From: an uncultured Bacteroides sp.
Lineage (GTDB): Bacteria > Bacteroidota > Bacteroidia > Bacteroidales > Bacteroidaceae
Length of the DNA: 55,949 bases
NCBI RefSeq assembly: GCF_937912035.1
Contig: NZ_CALDPF010000056.1
Location: 1 to 55,949 of the forward strand
Direction of reading: 5' to 3'
Shown one piece after another: positions 26,866-37,000 of the stretch (position 1 is its first letter; every line of letters starts with the position of its first letter). The notes beneath the pieces were generated by a model. It was not told the DNA's origin and did no database searches. It saw only the letters and a list, made by a program, of their open reading frames with translations. Both the position numbers and the translations under genes were made by a program.

Positions 26866-27537
26866 AAATATGTGTTTATTCCTATTATTAAATTAAGGGG
26901 GATCTAACATCCCTAAGGTTATCGGATGTAATACCGTCACCCCTTCAGAGTTAAAAACTTTCCTTCGAAAAGGAGTTCATACAAAACTCAAGAGTTTAAG
27001 ATTACATAACATCTAAGAGCTGTACTTTTTACGGCAAATCACTAAGAAGAATTCATAAAAAACATTTTGTAAAAAAAATTTGTCAATCACAATTATTATC
27101 TCATATAGTCAGATTAGAATAAAAACTATAAATCGAATTCCACTTTCATAAACAACAAGCCTATTATTCCTTCATCCACCTTTCCGAGTATTGCAACAAT
27201 CTTTTTACCAAAAGAAAAACTTCACCTATTAGATTTTAACTTAATAATATATAATATTCTAATTCCTGTATAAATTTATTTTCCATTGCAAAATTACAAG
27301 TATAAGAAAAGTAAAGCTTCTAAAATTGGGTAAAAATAGGTATAAAATTCAACACACAAGTATCATATATACGTCACAAAGACTTTAAAAGCATCTCGTA
27401 CCATATATTATACCTAATAAAACCAAATTTAAACCACGATGATATATGAGATGACTATTTTTGTGATAGAATAAAAATCGATATATTTTACTACCTAAAA
27501 AGACTAATATCTGTAGAAAAATTTAAAATCAAACAAT
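26866..27537. other. Divergent regulatory region between susC1 and the GH95-like gene
   Basis: 672 bases with no coding potential, very A+T-rich. It holds the susC1 leader hairpins. A reverse-strand -7 box TAATTTTG (27296-27289) would imply a susC1 leader of about 415 bases. A plus-strand -7 box TATTTTTG (27456-27463) lies about 70 bases before the GH95-like start. Neither box has a clear TTTG at -33, as may be expected for activator-dependent promoters. A 10-bp inverted pair, ATCTCATATA at 27098-27107 and TATATGAGAT at 27443-27452, is a possible but unproven HTCS operator pair. No tRNA or other RNA gene was recognised. Confidence 0.5.
26895..26974 (-). promoter_or_regulatory. Structured leader upstream of susC1
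   Basis: Two hairpins lie just before the susC1 start. The upstream one is TCCTT-CGAA-AAGGA (26961-26974), followed on the reverse strand by AAGTTTTT, so it resembles a weak terminator. The next is a nested structure: AAGGGG (26895-26900) pairs with CCCCTT (26940-26945), enclosing ACATCC/GGATGT (26907-26912 with 26924-26929). It ends 30 bases before the ATG. The arrangement could allow attenuation or protect the message; its function is inferred only from complementarity. Confidence 0.45.
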
Positions 27538-29835
27538 ATGACTAACAAAATAATTTTAATAATATTGTCAATATTTTGCAGTAATATCGTATTCTGTAAA
27601 ACAACGGATAATATTAAAGAATACATGTCCTCTCAAGCTCTTAAATGGGAACAACTCCCAATGCAATGGAACGAAGGTGCATTCCTTGGAAATGGAAGAA
27701 TAGGAATGATGGTTTACGTTGACTCAGTCGACAACTCCCTGACGTTATGGTTAAGCCGTCCTGACGTAACAGATCATCGTTTGGCCCCTGACAGAAAATC
27801 ATCATTAGGAATCAAGGGTGCATCTGTGATGACTGACTTTTGCCGTATGGACATTGGAAAAATAAAGTTATTCCCCGAAACTGAAATTAAATCAGGGAAT
27901 ATGGAACTCAACATTTATGACGCTACTCTCACGGGTATTCTACATACAGATAAAGGAGATATTTCTCTAACAGCTTATACACCTTATAATAGTGAAGTAA
28001 ACGTTGTTGAAATAAAGACCAGTATACCATATAAGTGGAAGTTTCAGCCAGGAAGTCCACGTTCTCCTCGTATACAAGTTTTCCCACACCTTAAAGACGA
28101 ACTGAAATATGAGGATAATCCTACACCAAAACAGTTTACAGATATACACGAAGGTTGGAGTGTACATCAATTGCTTGCCGGTGGTGACTACGCAACGTAT
28201 TGGAAAGAGATTCAAAATCAAAATGGTTCCGATCTATATATATCTACAATGAACGAGGTTCCTGCGTCAGGGAAATCACTAACAAAAGCAAAAAGAGAAG
28301 TAAATAATGCAATCAATAAAGGTACCCAAAAACTAAAGAAAGAAATGAGATCTTGGTGGCATGATTATTATAAAACCGGTATTATAAACATTCCAGACAA
28401 AAAAATGGAAAACTTTTATCATATTCAGTTATACAAGCTTGCTACCTGTTCACATCCTGACGGACCGGTTATGGATACTTTCGGTACTTTCTACAAGACA
28501 AGCCAATGGCCGGGAATATGGTGGAACCTTAATGTACAACTTACTTACATGGCTACTCATTCCACAAACCGACTTAATCAGGGAGTTAATTATCAAAAGC
28601 TATTGGATAAACTGTTTACAGATATCATGATTGCGTATGGTCCTGCAAAATGCGGAGACTTTGCATGGGCACTACATACATATTATTCATACATGAGATA
28701 TGCCGGAGAAGACTGGAGAATTATAAAAGACAAATTCATGCCCAAAGCAAGCGAATTATTTAAGTTCTATATACCTCATTTGAAGGAAATAGACGGAATA
28801 ATTCATTTGTTAGACACTGAATCGCCGGAATATGAAGGATTTAAAACATACAATAACAGCAATTATAATCTGGCTGCACTCAGATGGTTATTGCAAACAA
28901 TGACTGAACTATGTGACAGGACAAATGAAAGGCCCAAAGAATACGCTGAATGGAAAAATATTCTGGAGAAACTTCATACATGTCCTATAAATGAGAATGG
29001 TTATATGATTGCAAGTGACAAACCATTTGCAAAATCACACAGACATTACTCTCATTTACTGTCTTTTTACCCATTAAGACTTCAAGACACTACAATACCT
29101 GAAGTAAATGCCGTATTGGAAAAATCAATAGACCATTGGATGAATATAGGTAATGGTAAGGGACTGGCAGGATATTCATATACAGGCGCAACATCTCTAT
29201 ATGCCTATCAAGGAAACGGTAATAAGGCATACGAGAAGATATATCACTTTCTAAACAAACCTATAGGTATAAGCCTACTCCTACCAAATACTATGTATGT
29301 GGAAAGTGGAGGGAAGAACCCGGTTATAGAAACCCCTTTAAGTGCAGCAACAGCCATTACCGAGATGCTTCTCCAAGGTTGGGGAGAAACATTAAGAGTT
29401 TTCCCGGCAATTCCTGATGAGTGGAATGACTGTAAATTCAGAGAACTTAGGGCAGAAGGTGGATTTGTAGTATCTGCATCACGTAAAGGAGGAATTACAG
29501 AGTGGATAAGCATACACAGTGATGCAGGACAAAAATGCAGAATATATTTACCGGACTGGAAACAAGTATATATTATAAAAGGATATAAAGCTAATATCAA
29601 TTCTGAGGGAAATGGTTATTACACCATTTCTTTGCCAAAAGGAAAATCAATAACTATTTCCAGAGAAAAAGAAACAAAAATACAGTCTGAATATAAATAT
29701 TCTGAAAACGGAAATAGTAATTTTTATGGAGTGAAAAAGGGAAAAGGGCTATCAAGACAAATGGATTGGCCAGAAGATTTGGAAAGCATAAAAAAAGAAG
29801 CAGCAAAACAAGATCCAAAATATTTAATCAAATGA
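27538..29835 (+). CDS. GH95-like glycoside hydrolase
   Basis: 765-residue secreted protein (signal MTNKIILIILSIFCSNIVFC) resembling glycoside hydrolase family 95, whose known members are inverting alpha-1,2-L-fucosidases and alpha-L-galactosidases. Family-like features: N-terminal beta domain with FLGNGRIGMMVY (about 51-62); an (alpha/alpha)6 barrel with WWNLNVQL (Asn330 and Asn332 in the place of the catalytic Asn pair), DTESPEYEG (Glu431 in the place of the acid), HRHYSHLLSFYPL, and a C-terminal AATAITEMLLQ. The segment just before this reads NPVIETPLS where classical GH95 enzymes have an IDGNFG-type motif carrying the essential Asp, so chemistry or specificity may differ. First gene of a two-gene operon with GH88; 9 bases separate them. 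Confidence 0.72.
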   Translation: MTNKIILIILSIFCSNIVFCKTTDNIKEYMSSQALKWEQLPMQWNEGAFLGNGRIGMMVYVDSVDNSLTLWLSRPDVTDHRLAPDRKSSLGIKGASVMTDFCRMDIGKIKLFPETEIKSGNMELNIYDATLTGILHTDKGDISLTAYTPYNSEVNVVEIKTSIPYKWKFQPGSPRSPRIQVFPHLKDELKYEDNPTPKQFTDIHEGWSVHQLLAGGDYATYWKEIQNQNGSDLYISTMNEVPASGKSLTKAKREVNNAINKGTQKLKKEMRSWWHDYYKTGIINIPDKKMENFYHIQLYKLATCSHPDGPVMDTFGTFYKTSQWPGIWWNLNVQLTYMATHSTNRLNQGVNYQKLLDKLFTDIMIAYGPAKCGDFAWALHTYYSYMRYAGEDWRIIKDKFMPKASELFKFYIPHLKEIDGIIHLLDTESPEYEGFKTYNNSNYNLAALRWLLQTMTELCDRTNERPKEYAEWKNILEKLHTCPINENGYMIASDKPFAKSHRHYSHLLSFYPLRLQDTTIPEVNAVLEKSIDHWMNIGNGKGLAGYSYTGATSLYAYQGNGNKAYEKIYHFLNKPIGISLLLPNTMYVESGGKNPVIETPLSAATAITEMLLQGWGETLRVFPAIPDEWNDCKFRELRAEGGFVVSASRKGGITEWISIHSDAGQKCRIYLPDWKQVYIIKGYKANINSEGNGYYTISLPKGKSITISREKETKIQSEYKYSENGNSNFYGVKKGKGLSRQMDWPEDLESIKKEAAKQDPKYLIK

Positions 29836-29844
29836 TATATAAGT

Positions 29845-31089
29845 ATGAAAAGAAATCTATTATTTTTAGGTGCATTCATGATTATGACACTATCAGGATG
29901 CAACAGTGAAAAAAAGGTCTCGGAGGAACAGGCATTCATTAACGAGAACGTAACATTTGCCTGTCAACAGACAGAAAACATGCTGAAAGAAGTAGGTAAG
30001 CCAGGTAAAAAGAATTATCCAAGAACAGTAACACCAGACGGAAAACTCCGTACCACATCAAGACGTGACTGGACCCCAGGGTTCTTTCCAGGATCTTTAT
30101 GGTACCTTTATGAACTTACAGGCGACCAGAAATGGAAAGGCTATGCTGAAGAATGGACACATTCGCTTGAAGAATTAAAGACATTTACAGGGCATCATGA
30201 CATCGGTTTTATGATGTATTGCAGCTACGGTAATGCTGAAAGACTGGCTCCACGTCCTGAATACAAGGACATACTGGTTCAAAGCGCTGAATCTCTATGT
30301 ACAAGATATAACGATACTGTTAAAGCAATAAAATCTTGGAATTACCGTGAGGCATGGAATGGCAACAAGTGGTACTACCCTGTTATCATTGACAACATGA
30401 TGAATCTTGAACTGCTGTTTTACGCACACAAAGTAACAGGAAACAAGAAATTCTATGATATAGCAGTAACACATGCCAACACTACGTTGAAAAATCAATT
30501 CAGACCTGATTTCGGTAGCTATCACGTAGTGAACTATGATCCTAAAACAGGTGAAGCACTGCACAAACAAACATGTCAGGGATACAGCGATAATTCTACT
30601 TGGGCTAGAGGAGAAGCGTGGGCTGTATACGGCTACACTATGATGTATCGTGAGACAAAAGATCCTGTATATCTTGAAGCAGCACAAAATTTTGCTGACT
30701 TCTATATCAAACATTTGCCTGAAGATCTGGTTCCAACCTGGGATTTCAATGCCGGACAAGAGGGATACGTGCCTGATGGAAAATCATACGCCGGAGAATA
30801 TGAGAATGTAGCACAACTGAAAGACGCATCAGCTACAGCTATTGTATGTTCAGCCTTATTTGATTTGGCAAAACTGGCTAATAACAACAGCTACGAAGAT
30901 ATCGCGATAAAAATGCTGAAAAGCTTGTCGTCTACAAGCTACAGAGCAGAATTGGGCAAAAACGGTAATTTTATCATAATGCATTGCACAGGAAGTCTGC
31001 CACATAAATCGGAAATAGATGCACCGCTTGTATATGCTGACTATTACTACCTGGAGGCTCTAAACAAATACAAAAAACTAGTAAAATAA
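29845..31089 (+). CDS. GH88 unsaturated uronyl hydrolase
   Basis: 414-residue lipoprotein (LSGC, Cys19) of glycoside hydrolase family 88. It removes 4,5-unsaturated glucuronic-type residues, left by polysaccharide lyases, from the non-reducing end through hydration of the double bond. The two catalytic aspartates of the Bacillus enzyme correspond to Asp119 (GHHDIGFMM) and Asp183 (VIIDNMMNLELL), with matching spacing; GYSDNSTWARGEAWAVYGY and LKDASATAIVCSAL are further family motifs. Length is normal. It follows the GH95-like gene by 9 bases. The substrate could be a glycosaminoglycan, a plant or algal uronate polymer or a bacterial gum; no lyase is encoded in the window to decide. Confidence 0.92.
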   Translation: MKRNLLFLGAFMIMTLSGCNSEKKVSEEQAFINENVTFACQQTENMLKEVGKPGKKNYPRTVTPDGKLRTTSRRDWTPGFFPGSLWYLYELTGDQKWKGYAEEWTHSLEELKTFTGHHDIGFMMYCSYGNAERLAPRPEYKDILVQSAESLCTRYNDTVKAIKSWNYREAWNGNKWYYPVIIDNMMNLELLFYAHKVTGNKKFYDIAVTHANTTLKNQFRPDFGSYHVVNYDPKTGEALHKQTCQGYSDNSTWARGEAWAVYGYTMMYRETKDPVYLEAAQNFADFYIKHLPEDLVPTWDFNAGQEGYVPDGKSYAGEYENVAQLKDASATAIVCSALFDLAKLANNNSYEDIAIKMLKSLSSTSYRAELGKNGNFIIMHCTGSLPHKSEIDAPLVYADYYYLEALNKYKKLVK

Positions 31090-31156
31090 ACGTTACTATA
31101 AATAGGTATTATTATTTTATTACAATATATATTGAGTTAAACAAAGTAAAGAATAA

Positions 31157-31186
31157 ATACCCGGCCATTGTGAAATGGTCGGGTAT
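31157..31186. terminator. Bidirectional terminator between GH88 and DUF5017 genes
   Basis: ATACCCGGCCATT (31157-31169) pairs with AATGGTCGGGTAT (31174-31186), one G-T wobble, with a 4-base loop GTGA. It sits between convergent genes, with AT-rich sequence on both sides, and can end both transcripts. Confidence 0.75.
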
Positions 31187-31228
31187 ATTATTATACATTC
31201 TGTGAAACTCACAATAGAAAGAACTATT

Positions 31229-32296
31229 TTATTTGACATTAACAACCATAGTAATAACTTTTGAATCTTCATTCTTATAATTAGAATTAGTCATCAAGAA
31301 AGTTGCGCTATATGTTCCTTCATGTTCGTATATAAATTTATAAGAAGTTATATTATTTGATATGTTCTTTATTGTTATTCCCTTATCTGGAATACAAGAA
31401 TTGATGACCAGATAATCTGAAACCAACCATGATTCGCGTAAACCTTTTCCAACAGGTACACTATGAACAAACAAATTACCTTTTGAAGCATTAACCAGAT
31501 TCCACATACCCCAAATATTAAGGTTAACTGTTCCATACCATAAAGCACTCTCTACCAGTTTTCCGGAAGCATCATAATATCCTGAAACCTTAGATAAATT
31601 TGGATCAAGGGTAATATTACTTAAATCAGAGCTCCATATATTAACAGGTGTAAGTCCAAACTCCGAAGCATAAAGTACTACAGTAGACCCATTATCCAAT
31701 ACATTGGTAATTTTCAGATTGTTAAAATTAAGTCTTGGCTGTTGTTTTGTTTCATCATGAGGATGTACATTAATAGCAAGTGTCAAATTCTTACTTAAAT
31801 AAGGTTTCATATCCTTCTCAAAGTGTCTGGTTACATTAGGAGCATCTGGTATTTCTTCCTGTTCAACCCACTCTCCCCACTCTGAAAAGTCTTTTAAAAG
31901 CTGACAATCCTGTTGGAAATCATTTTTGAATAGTCCAGTAAAGGATTCAGACATATACATACTGAAAAGATTATCATAGCCACCGCTCCACTGAGTATTG
32001 ACATCAACGGAAAGTGTAGACGATACTATCTGACTAGGATCTATAGTAGTACGATTTCTATATTCAAAATTACTTCCTTCCTCACCACTGAAAAAAACGA
32101 TATTGTCCGGATCGCCACTGAAAACAAATTCTATCGGTTCTCCTTTTTTCACGTTTAAGGTAAGTCCGTCACTTACCACATTCTCGTTTTGTGTAACTGT
32201 TACTCCTGCTATGGATATATCTTTATCCAGACCATCATCACAAGAAGTAAAAGCCAAGACTATCAAGCTCAATGAAATTAATCTATATGTTTTCAT
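31229..32296 (-). CDS. SusE-position lipoprotein, DUF5017-like
   Basis: 355-residue lipoprotein (lipobox AFTSC, Cys19). The N-terminal part FVFSGDPDNIVFFSGEEG and FEYRNRT (about residues 57-82) resembles DUF5017, a family found beside SusD genes and thought to bind glycans at the surface. The rest is beta-rich and ends in a strand-rich EHEGTYSATFLMTNSNY segment that looks like an immunoglobulin-type fold. Third gene of the SusC3 operon, 24 bases after susD3. It is not similar to the DUF1735 protein of the other operon, which suggests different glycan recognition. The family call is from memory of the motif. Confidence 0.68.
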   Translation of the reverse strand: MKTYRLISLSLIVLAFTSCDDGLDKDISIAGVTVTQNENVVSDGLTLNVKKGEPIEFVFSGDPDNIVFFSGEEGSNFEYRNRTTIDPSQIVSSTLSVDVNTQWSGGYDNLFSMYMSESFTGLFKNDFQQDCQLLKDFSEWGEWVEQEEIPDAPNVTRHFEKDMKPYLSKNLTLAINVHPHDETKQQPRLNFNNLKITNVLDNGSTVVLYASEFGLTPVNIWSSDLSNITLDPNLSKVSGYYDASGKLVESALWYGTVNLNIWGMWNLVNASKGNLFVHSVPVGKGLRESWLVSDYLVINSCIPDKGITIKNISNNITSYKFIYEHEGTYSATFLMTNSNYKNEDSKVITMVVNVK

Positions 32297-32320
32297 TTTT
32301 CTTATATTAAGTTAAATAGA

Positions 32321-34069
32321 TTACCAACCTGGATTATTAGATGTTATTGCCTTATTGACCGCCATCTCTGCATCTGGAATTGGGAAATAGTTATATGTAT
32401 CTGTTACATCAAGATAATTCTGTACATTGTTCAATTTTACCTGAACCCAGATACTAGGATCAGAAGCTATTGCTTCAGAACGCCTTTCCTGCATTTTTTC
32501 TGTAAACTCTCCCCAACGTATCAAATCATTACGACGGGTAAACTCGAAGCACAGCTCCATAGCACGTTCTTCTTTAACTGCCTTACGGAAAGCATCCTGA
32601 CTCTCTATATCCTTAGGGTATTCCAAACCGGCACGTGTTCTCACCAATGTAAGACACTCCTTTGCCAATGCTGTAGGTCCACCATACGCTTCATTTTCAG
32701 CCTCAGCAATCATGAGCAATACATCAGAATAACGAAGAATAGGATAATTGATAGATGTAAAATTCTTATTTTTCTTGTCATCTTCGTATTCACGACGATA
32801 TTTTGCACATGAAGGACTTTGGTCAGCATTATCTTTAAAATAATCAGCTGCATACGAATATGTATTTCGTCCCCAGTTTCCAAAAGTATTCTTAATTACA
32901 TCCATTGCTTTCTGACTGACAAACTGTCTTTTTTTAACAGCACCTTTTCCTGAGTCGTTAGCGTCAAGATATTTAAATGGAGCAATATTCCAATAGAATC
33001 GTTCCTGATCGCCATTATCTGTATAGAGATTATAAAGATAAGGAGTGGCAAAAATAAACTCATAACAATACCCCGGATCCTCACTTCCTACAATATTACT
33101 CTGATTAGACAAATCGGGAGCACCTAAACCGACTATATTTCCCCACCTGCCTTCTGCTATAATATCAGTAGTGTAATTTCCAGCGAACTCAGCCTCCCAA
33201 AGACTTTCATTGGCTGTTGTATTGTATTCATTCGAACAAATATCAATAAAGAAATCCCAATAATTTTCGGCAAGACTATGCTTATTCAATCCTTTTACTT
33301 TCTGACCATATTCACTAGCTTTTTCAAAATATGTTTTAAGTTCATCATTTGTAGCCTGACGTTTCTCACGGTGCCATTCACCTGCACGGAATAAATATAC
33401 CCTTGAAAGCATACCCCATGCTGCAGATTTAGAGACATGTCCTGGTTTAAAGTTGAGTTCTTCGGCAGAAAGCAGTCCACCGGTTTCCTCGTCAGATACC
33501 TCAGCCATTTCTTTAACTATAAAATCATATATAGTCTGACGGTTTGTACGTTCTATCTCCAACCCTACAACACTATTCACTGATTTTGTTCTGAATGGAA
33601 CATCTCCCCAGTTCTGTACTAAATTAAAGTAGTAAAAAGCACGGAGGAAACGTGCCTCAGCGATATATTGTGCTTTTAGTTTTGCATCCATCTCAGGTAC
33701 ACGGTCAATATTTTCAAGAAACATATTGGCACGATTTATACCAGAGTAAAGAGTATACCAGAAACCGGTTACTGCCGGATCACTAGAGAGTGCATTTGCA
33801 CAAATCAATCCTTTTGTAGCAGGTGTACGCGTGCTGGAACCTCCATAAGTCTGTAAATCATCACCTCCCTGAAGATAAATATAGTTCTCACCATAGAAAG
33901 AAGCCTGTCCCAATATAGCATATATGCCAGTCAGAAAAGAGCTAGCCTCATCTGCTGTATTGAAATATGTTTCTGGAGTAAGATCTGTTGGTTCTTTATC
34001 AAGAAAATTACATGACGTAATTATCCCTGCCAACAAAAATGTATATAAATAATGTTTTAATAATTTCAT
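32321..34069 (-). CDS. SusD-family glycan-binding lipoprotein (SusD3)
   Basis: 582-residue SusD homologue. The start was chosen at 34069 because MKLLKHYLYTFLLAGIITSC gives a standard lipoprotein signal (Cys20) followed by NFLDKEPTDLTPETYF. Upstream in-frame ATGs at 34075 and 34096 would add 2 or 9 residues before the signal. Other family signs: AQYIAEARFLRAFYYFNLVQ, and the C-terminal AVKEERAMELCFEFTRRNDL. It lies 30 bases after the susC3 stop and is followed by the DUF5017-like gene. Confidence 0.92.
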   Translation of the reverse strand: MKLLKHYLYTFLLAGIITSCNFLDKEPTDLTPETYFNTADEASSFLTGIYAILGQASFYGENYIYLQGGDDLQTYGGSSTRTPATKGLICANALSSDPAVTGFWYTLYSGINRANMFLENIDRVPEMDAKLKAQYIAEARFLRAFYYFNLVQNWGDVPFRTKSVNSVVGLEIERTNRQTIYDFIVKEMAEVSDEETGGLLSAEELNFKPGHVSKSAAWGMLSRVYLFRAGEWHREKRQATNDELKTYFEKASEYGQKVKGLNKHSLAENYWDFFIDICSNEYNTTANESLWEAEFAGNYTTDIIAEGRWGNIVGLGAPDLSNQSNIVGSEDPGYCYEFIFATPYLYNLYTDNGDQERFYWNIAPFKYLDANDSGKGAVKKRQFVSQKAMDVIKNTFGNWGRNTYSYAADYFKDNADQSPSCAKYRREYEDDKKNKNFTSINYPILRYSDVLLMIAEAENEAYGGPTALAKECLTLVRTRAGLEYPKDIESQDAFRKAVKEERAMELCFEFTRRNDLIRWGEFTEKMQERRSEAIASDPSIWVQVKLNNVQNYLDVTDTYNYFPIPDAEMAVNKAITSNNPGW

Positions 34070-34099
34070 ACTCATTAATTTTAAAAATACAAACATTTA

Positions 34100-37000
34100 T
34101 TAAAAACCAAGATTAACTCCAAAGCTTACAGTATAAGCTCTAGGATAAGAAGAGAAGTCAAGTCCTGGTGTCAATGCACTATTACGAACTGATACTTCAG
34201 GGTCATATCCTGAATAACTAGTCCATGTCCACAAATTCTGAGCTGCAACATAGAGTCTGACATTTGTAAGACGAGCCTTTGCAATCATTGTTTGTGGGAA
34301 AGTATATCCTAAAGAAACAGTCTTCAAACGAAGGAATGAACCGTCCTCGATTATTCTTGACGAGAAAACTCGATTAGAGCTAGACTGTGTTGCGGCAGGA
34401 ATATCACTATCTGGATTTTCAGGTGTCCAACGATCTGCATAATTTGCAAACTGATTCAGCTCACGCTGCATATTGTTTGAACTTTCGAAGAACAGTCTGT
34501 TCGCATTAAGAATGTCATTACCATACGACCACTGGAAAAAGATACTTAAATCAAATCCTTTATATGCAAAATTGTTTGTAAATCCACCAGTATGTATAGG
34601 AAGACCACGACCAATAACTGTACGGTCATTAGAATCTATTATTCCATCACCGTTTATATCTTTATACTTAGGCATACCAGGTTGGGTATTAGCTTCAGTA
34701 GAAAAGTATGGTACTCCCCCTTTCAGAGTATAACTGTTTCCGGATTTAATAAAATCATCATATTTATATGTTCCTTCATAAATATATCCATACATCATTC
34801 CCATTGGACTACCAACTTTTGCAATATAGCTAGGCTGAGAGTTATAATTTTGGTCAAAAGTTGCAGCTGTCAGCAGACTTTGCTGGTTTTCTGCCAGTTC
34901 CAACACTTCATTCTTATTGAACGCTATATTAAAATCTGTAGTCCATTGGAAGTTCTTTGTCTTTATATTTATAGTACTCAGACTTAATTCAAGACCATCA
35001 TTTCTTACCTTACCAATATTCTTTGTAGCACTATAGAAACCTGAGGATAATGGCAACGAGGCATTAAGCAACAAATCGCGTGTTGTCTTACGATATATAT
35101 CAGCTGTAAAATTCAGTCTTTCATTAAAGAAACTAAGATCGACACCTAAGTTCCACTGTTCTGTTGTTTCCCACTTAAGGTCTTCATTAGGAAGAGACGT
35201 AGGAACTACTCCAACATTTGTATTGTCATTATCAAAAGGATATGCTCCACTAGGAATACTTCCGTTGGATATATAATCACCTGTTCTAACCTTCAATTGT
35301 TCAAGTAATGCATAATAATCATATTCTCCGATACGGTTATTACCTGTCAATCCCCAACTCAAACGAAGTTTACCGGCTCCTAATACATTCTTTATAGATT
35401 TCATAAAATCTTCTTCCATAAAATTCCAAGCCAAAGAACCAGAAGGGAAGTAACCATACCTGTTTCCTTTACTGAACTTAGAAGAGCCGTCTGCACGGAA
35501 AGAGGCAGTAGCATAATATTTTGACTTATAATTATAATTCAAACGAGCAAGATATGACATCATAGACCAGGAACTTTTTAAAGAAGAAGCAGAAGACAAT
35601 ACACCATCTGCCATACCTGCCATACCCAAGGACTCATTTGGTATATGTGTTGTTTTCATCATGTAATACTCATAATCAGAATTCTGGAATGTAATACCAA
35701 CCAAAGCATTAAAGAAATGTCTATTTTTGATATTAGTCTGATATGTTAGGGTATTCTCATTTAACCATGTCAAACGCTCATTACGAATAACCTGTGCATT
35801 TACCTTATCTATAGATGTAGGTCCGCCGTATCTTGTATTAGAGTTATTGAATTGGTCGTTCTTACGAGCATCGTAAGTGTAACCTCCGGATATCTTAAGT
35901 TTCAGGCCTTTTAAAATATCGTATGAGACATAACCATTCAATTGAAGATTATTAATGTAAAACTTTCTATATTCTTCTTTCAACGATCTGATAGGATTAA
36001 AACGATAGTCATTAGTACTGTCTATCGCATCATCCATTACATCATTTAGTAATGAATCCATTGATTTATTTGGGAAAGTTACCGGACGATACCCCCAAAC
36101 ACTGAAAAAAAGGTTATTCATTCCGCTATAAGATGTCTCAGAAGGCGTACTACCTGTCTGAACACTACGCGAATAATTAGCCGTAAGACTAATATCTAAC
36201 TTATCACGACGAACTGTTGTATTTATACGTCCCTGAAACCTATCATAACCAGTATTCAACAAAATACCATCCTGATTATAATATGACATTGAAGCATTAT
36301 ATCTAACACCCTCAGTACCACCGGTTATACGCAGATTATGATTATGCTGCATTGCTGTACGAAGAATTTCATCCTGCCAATCATATTGGAAAATATTTCT
36401 ATAATCATCGAGTGTCCAATCCTTACCATCGTAATTCATTAAATATCCACCACTTGCATTAGCAGCCGCCTGAGGATACATTTCTGTCTGAAGTTTAACA
36501 AATTCGTATGCATCCATCATAGGTATCGTGCGTGTAACATTCTGCATTGTAACACTGCCGTCATAAGTAATCTGTGCTTTTCCTACTTTTCCTTTTTTTG
36601 TAGTGATTATTACTACACCATTCGCTCCACGAGCACCATAAATAGCTGTAGCGGAAGCATCCTTTAAAATATCCAATGATTCAATATCAGAAGGATTTAT
36701 TGTACTTGCTATTGCAGCGTCTTCTACCGGAAAGCCGTCTATGACATAAAGTGGAGAATTATCCTGAGTTAAAGAGTTATTACCACGAATAACAATATTC
36801 ATAGTTCCTCCTGGAGTTCCTTCACCAGATGTCACGTTAACTCCTGCCACTCTACCACCTAATGTCTGGTCGAAAGAACCTACAGGCGTGTTCAAAAGGT
36901 CATTCATATCAGCCTTCGCTACCGAGCCCGTCAAATCTTTCTTTTTAACTTCCTGATAACCGACAACAACAACTTCTTCAAGCATTTCTGAATCTTCTTT

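Noticed and set aside
27424..27431. TAAATTTG on the reverse strand as the susC1 promoter
   Set aside because: It would give a leader of more than 550 bases and has no -33 element; the closer box at 27289-27296 is preferred, itself only tentatively.
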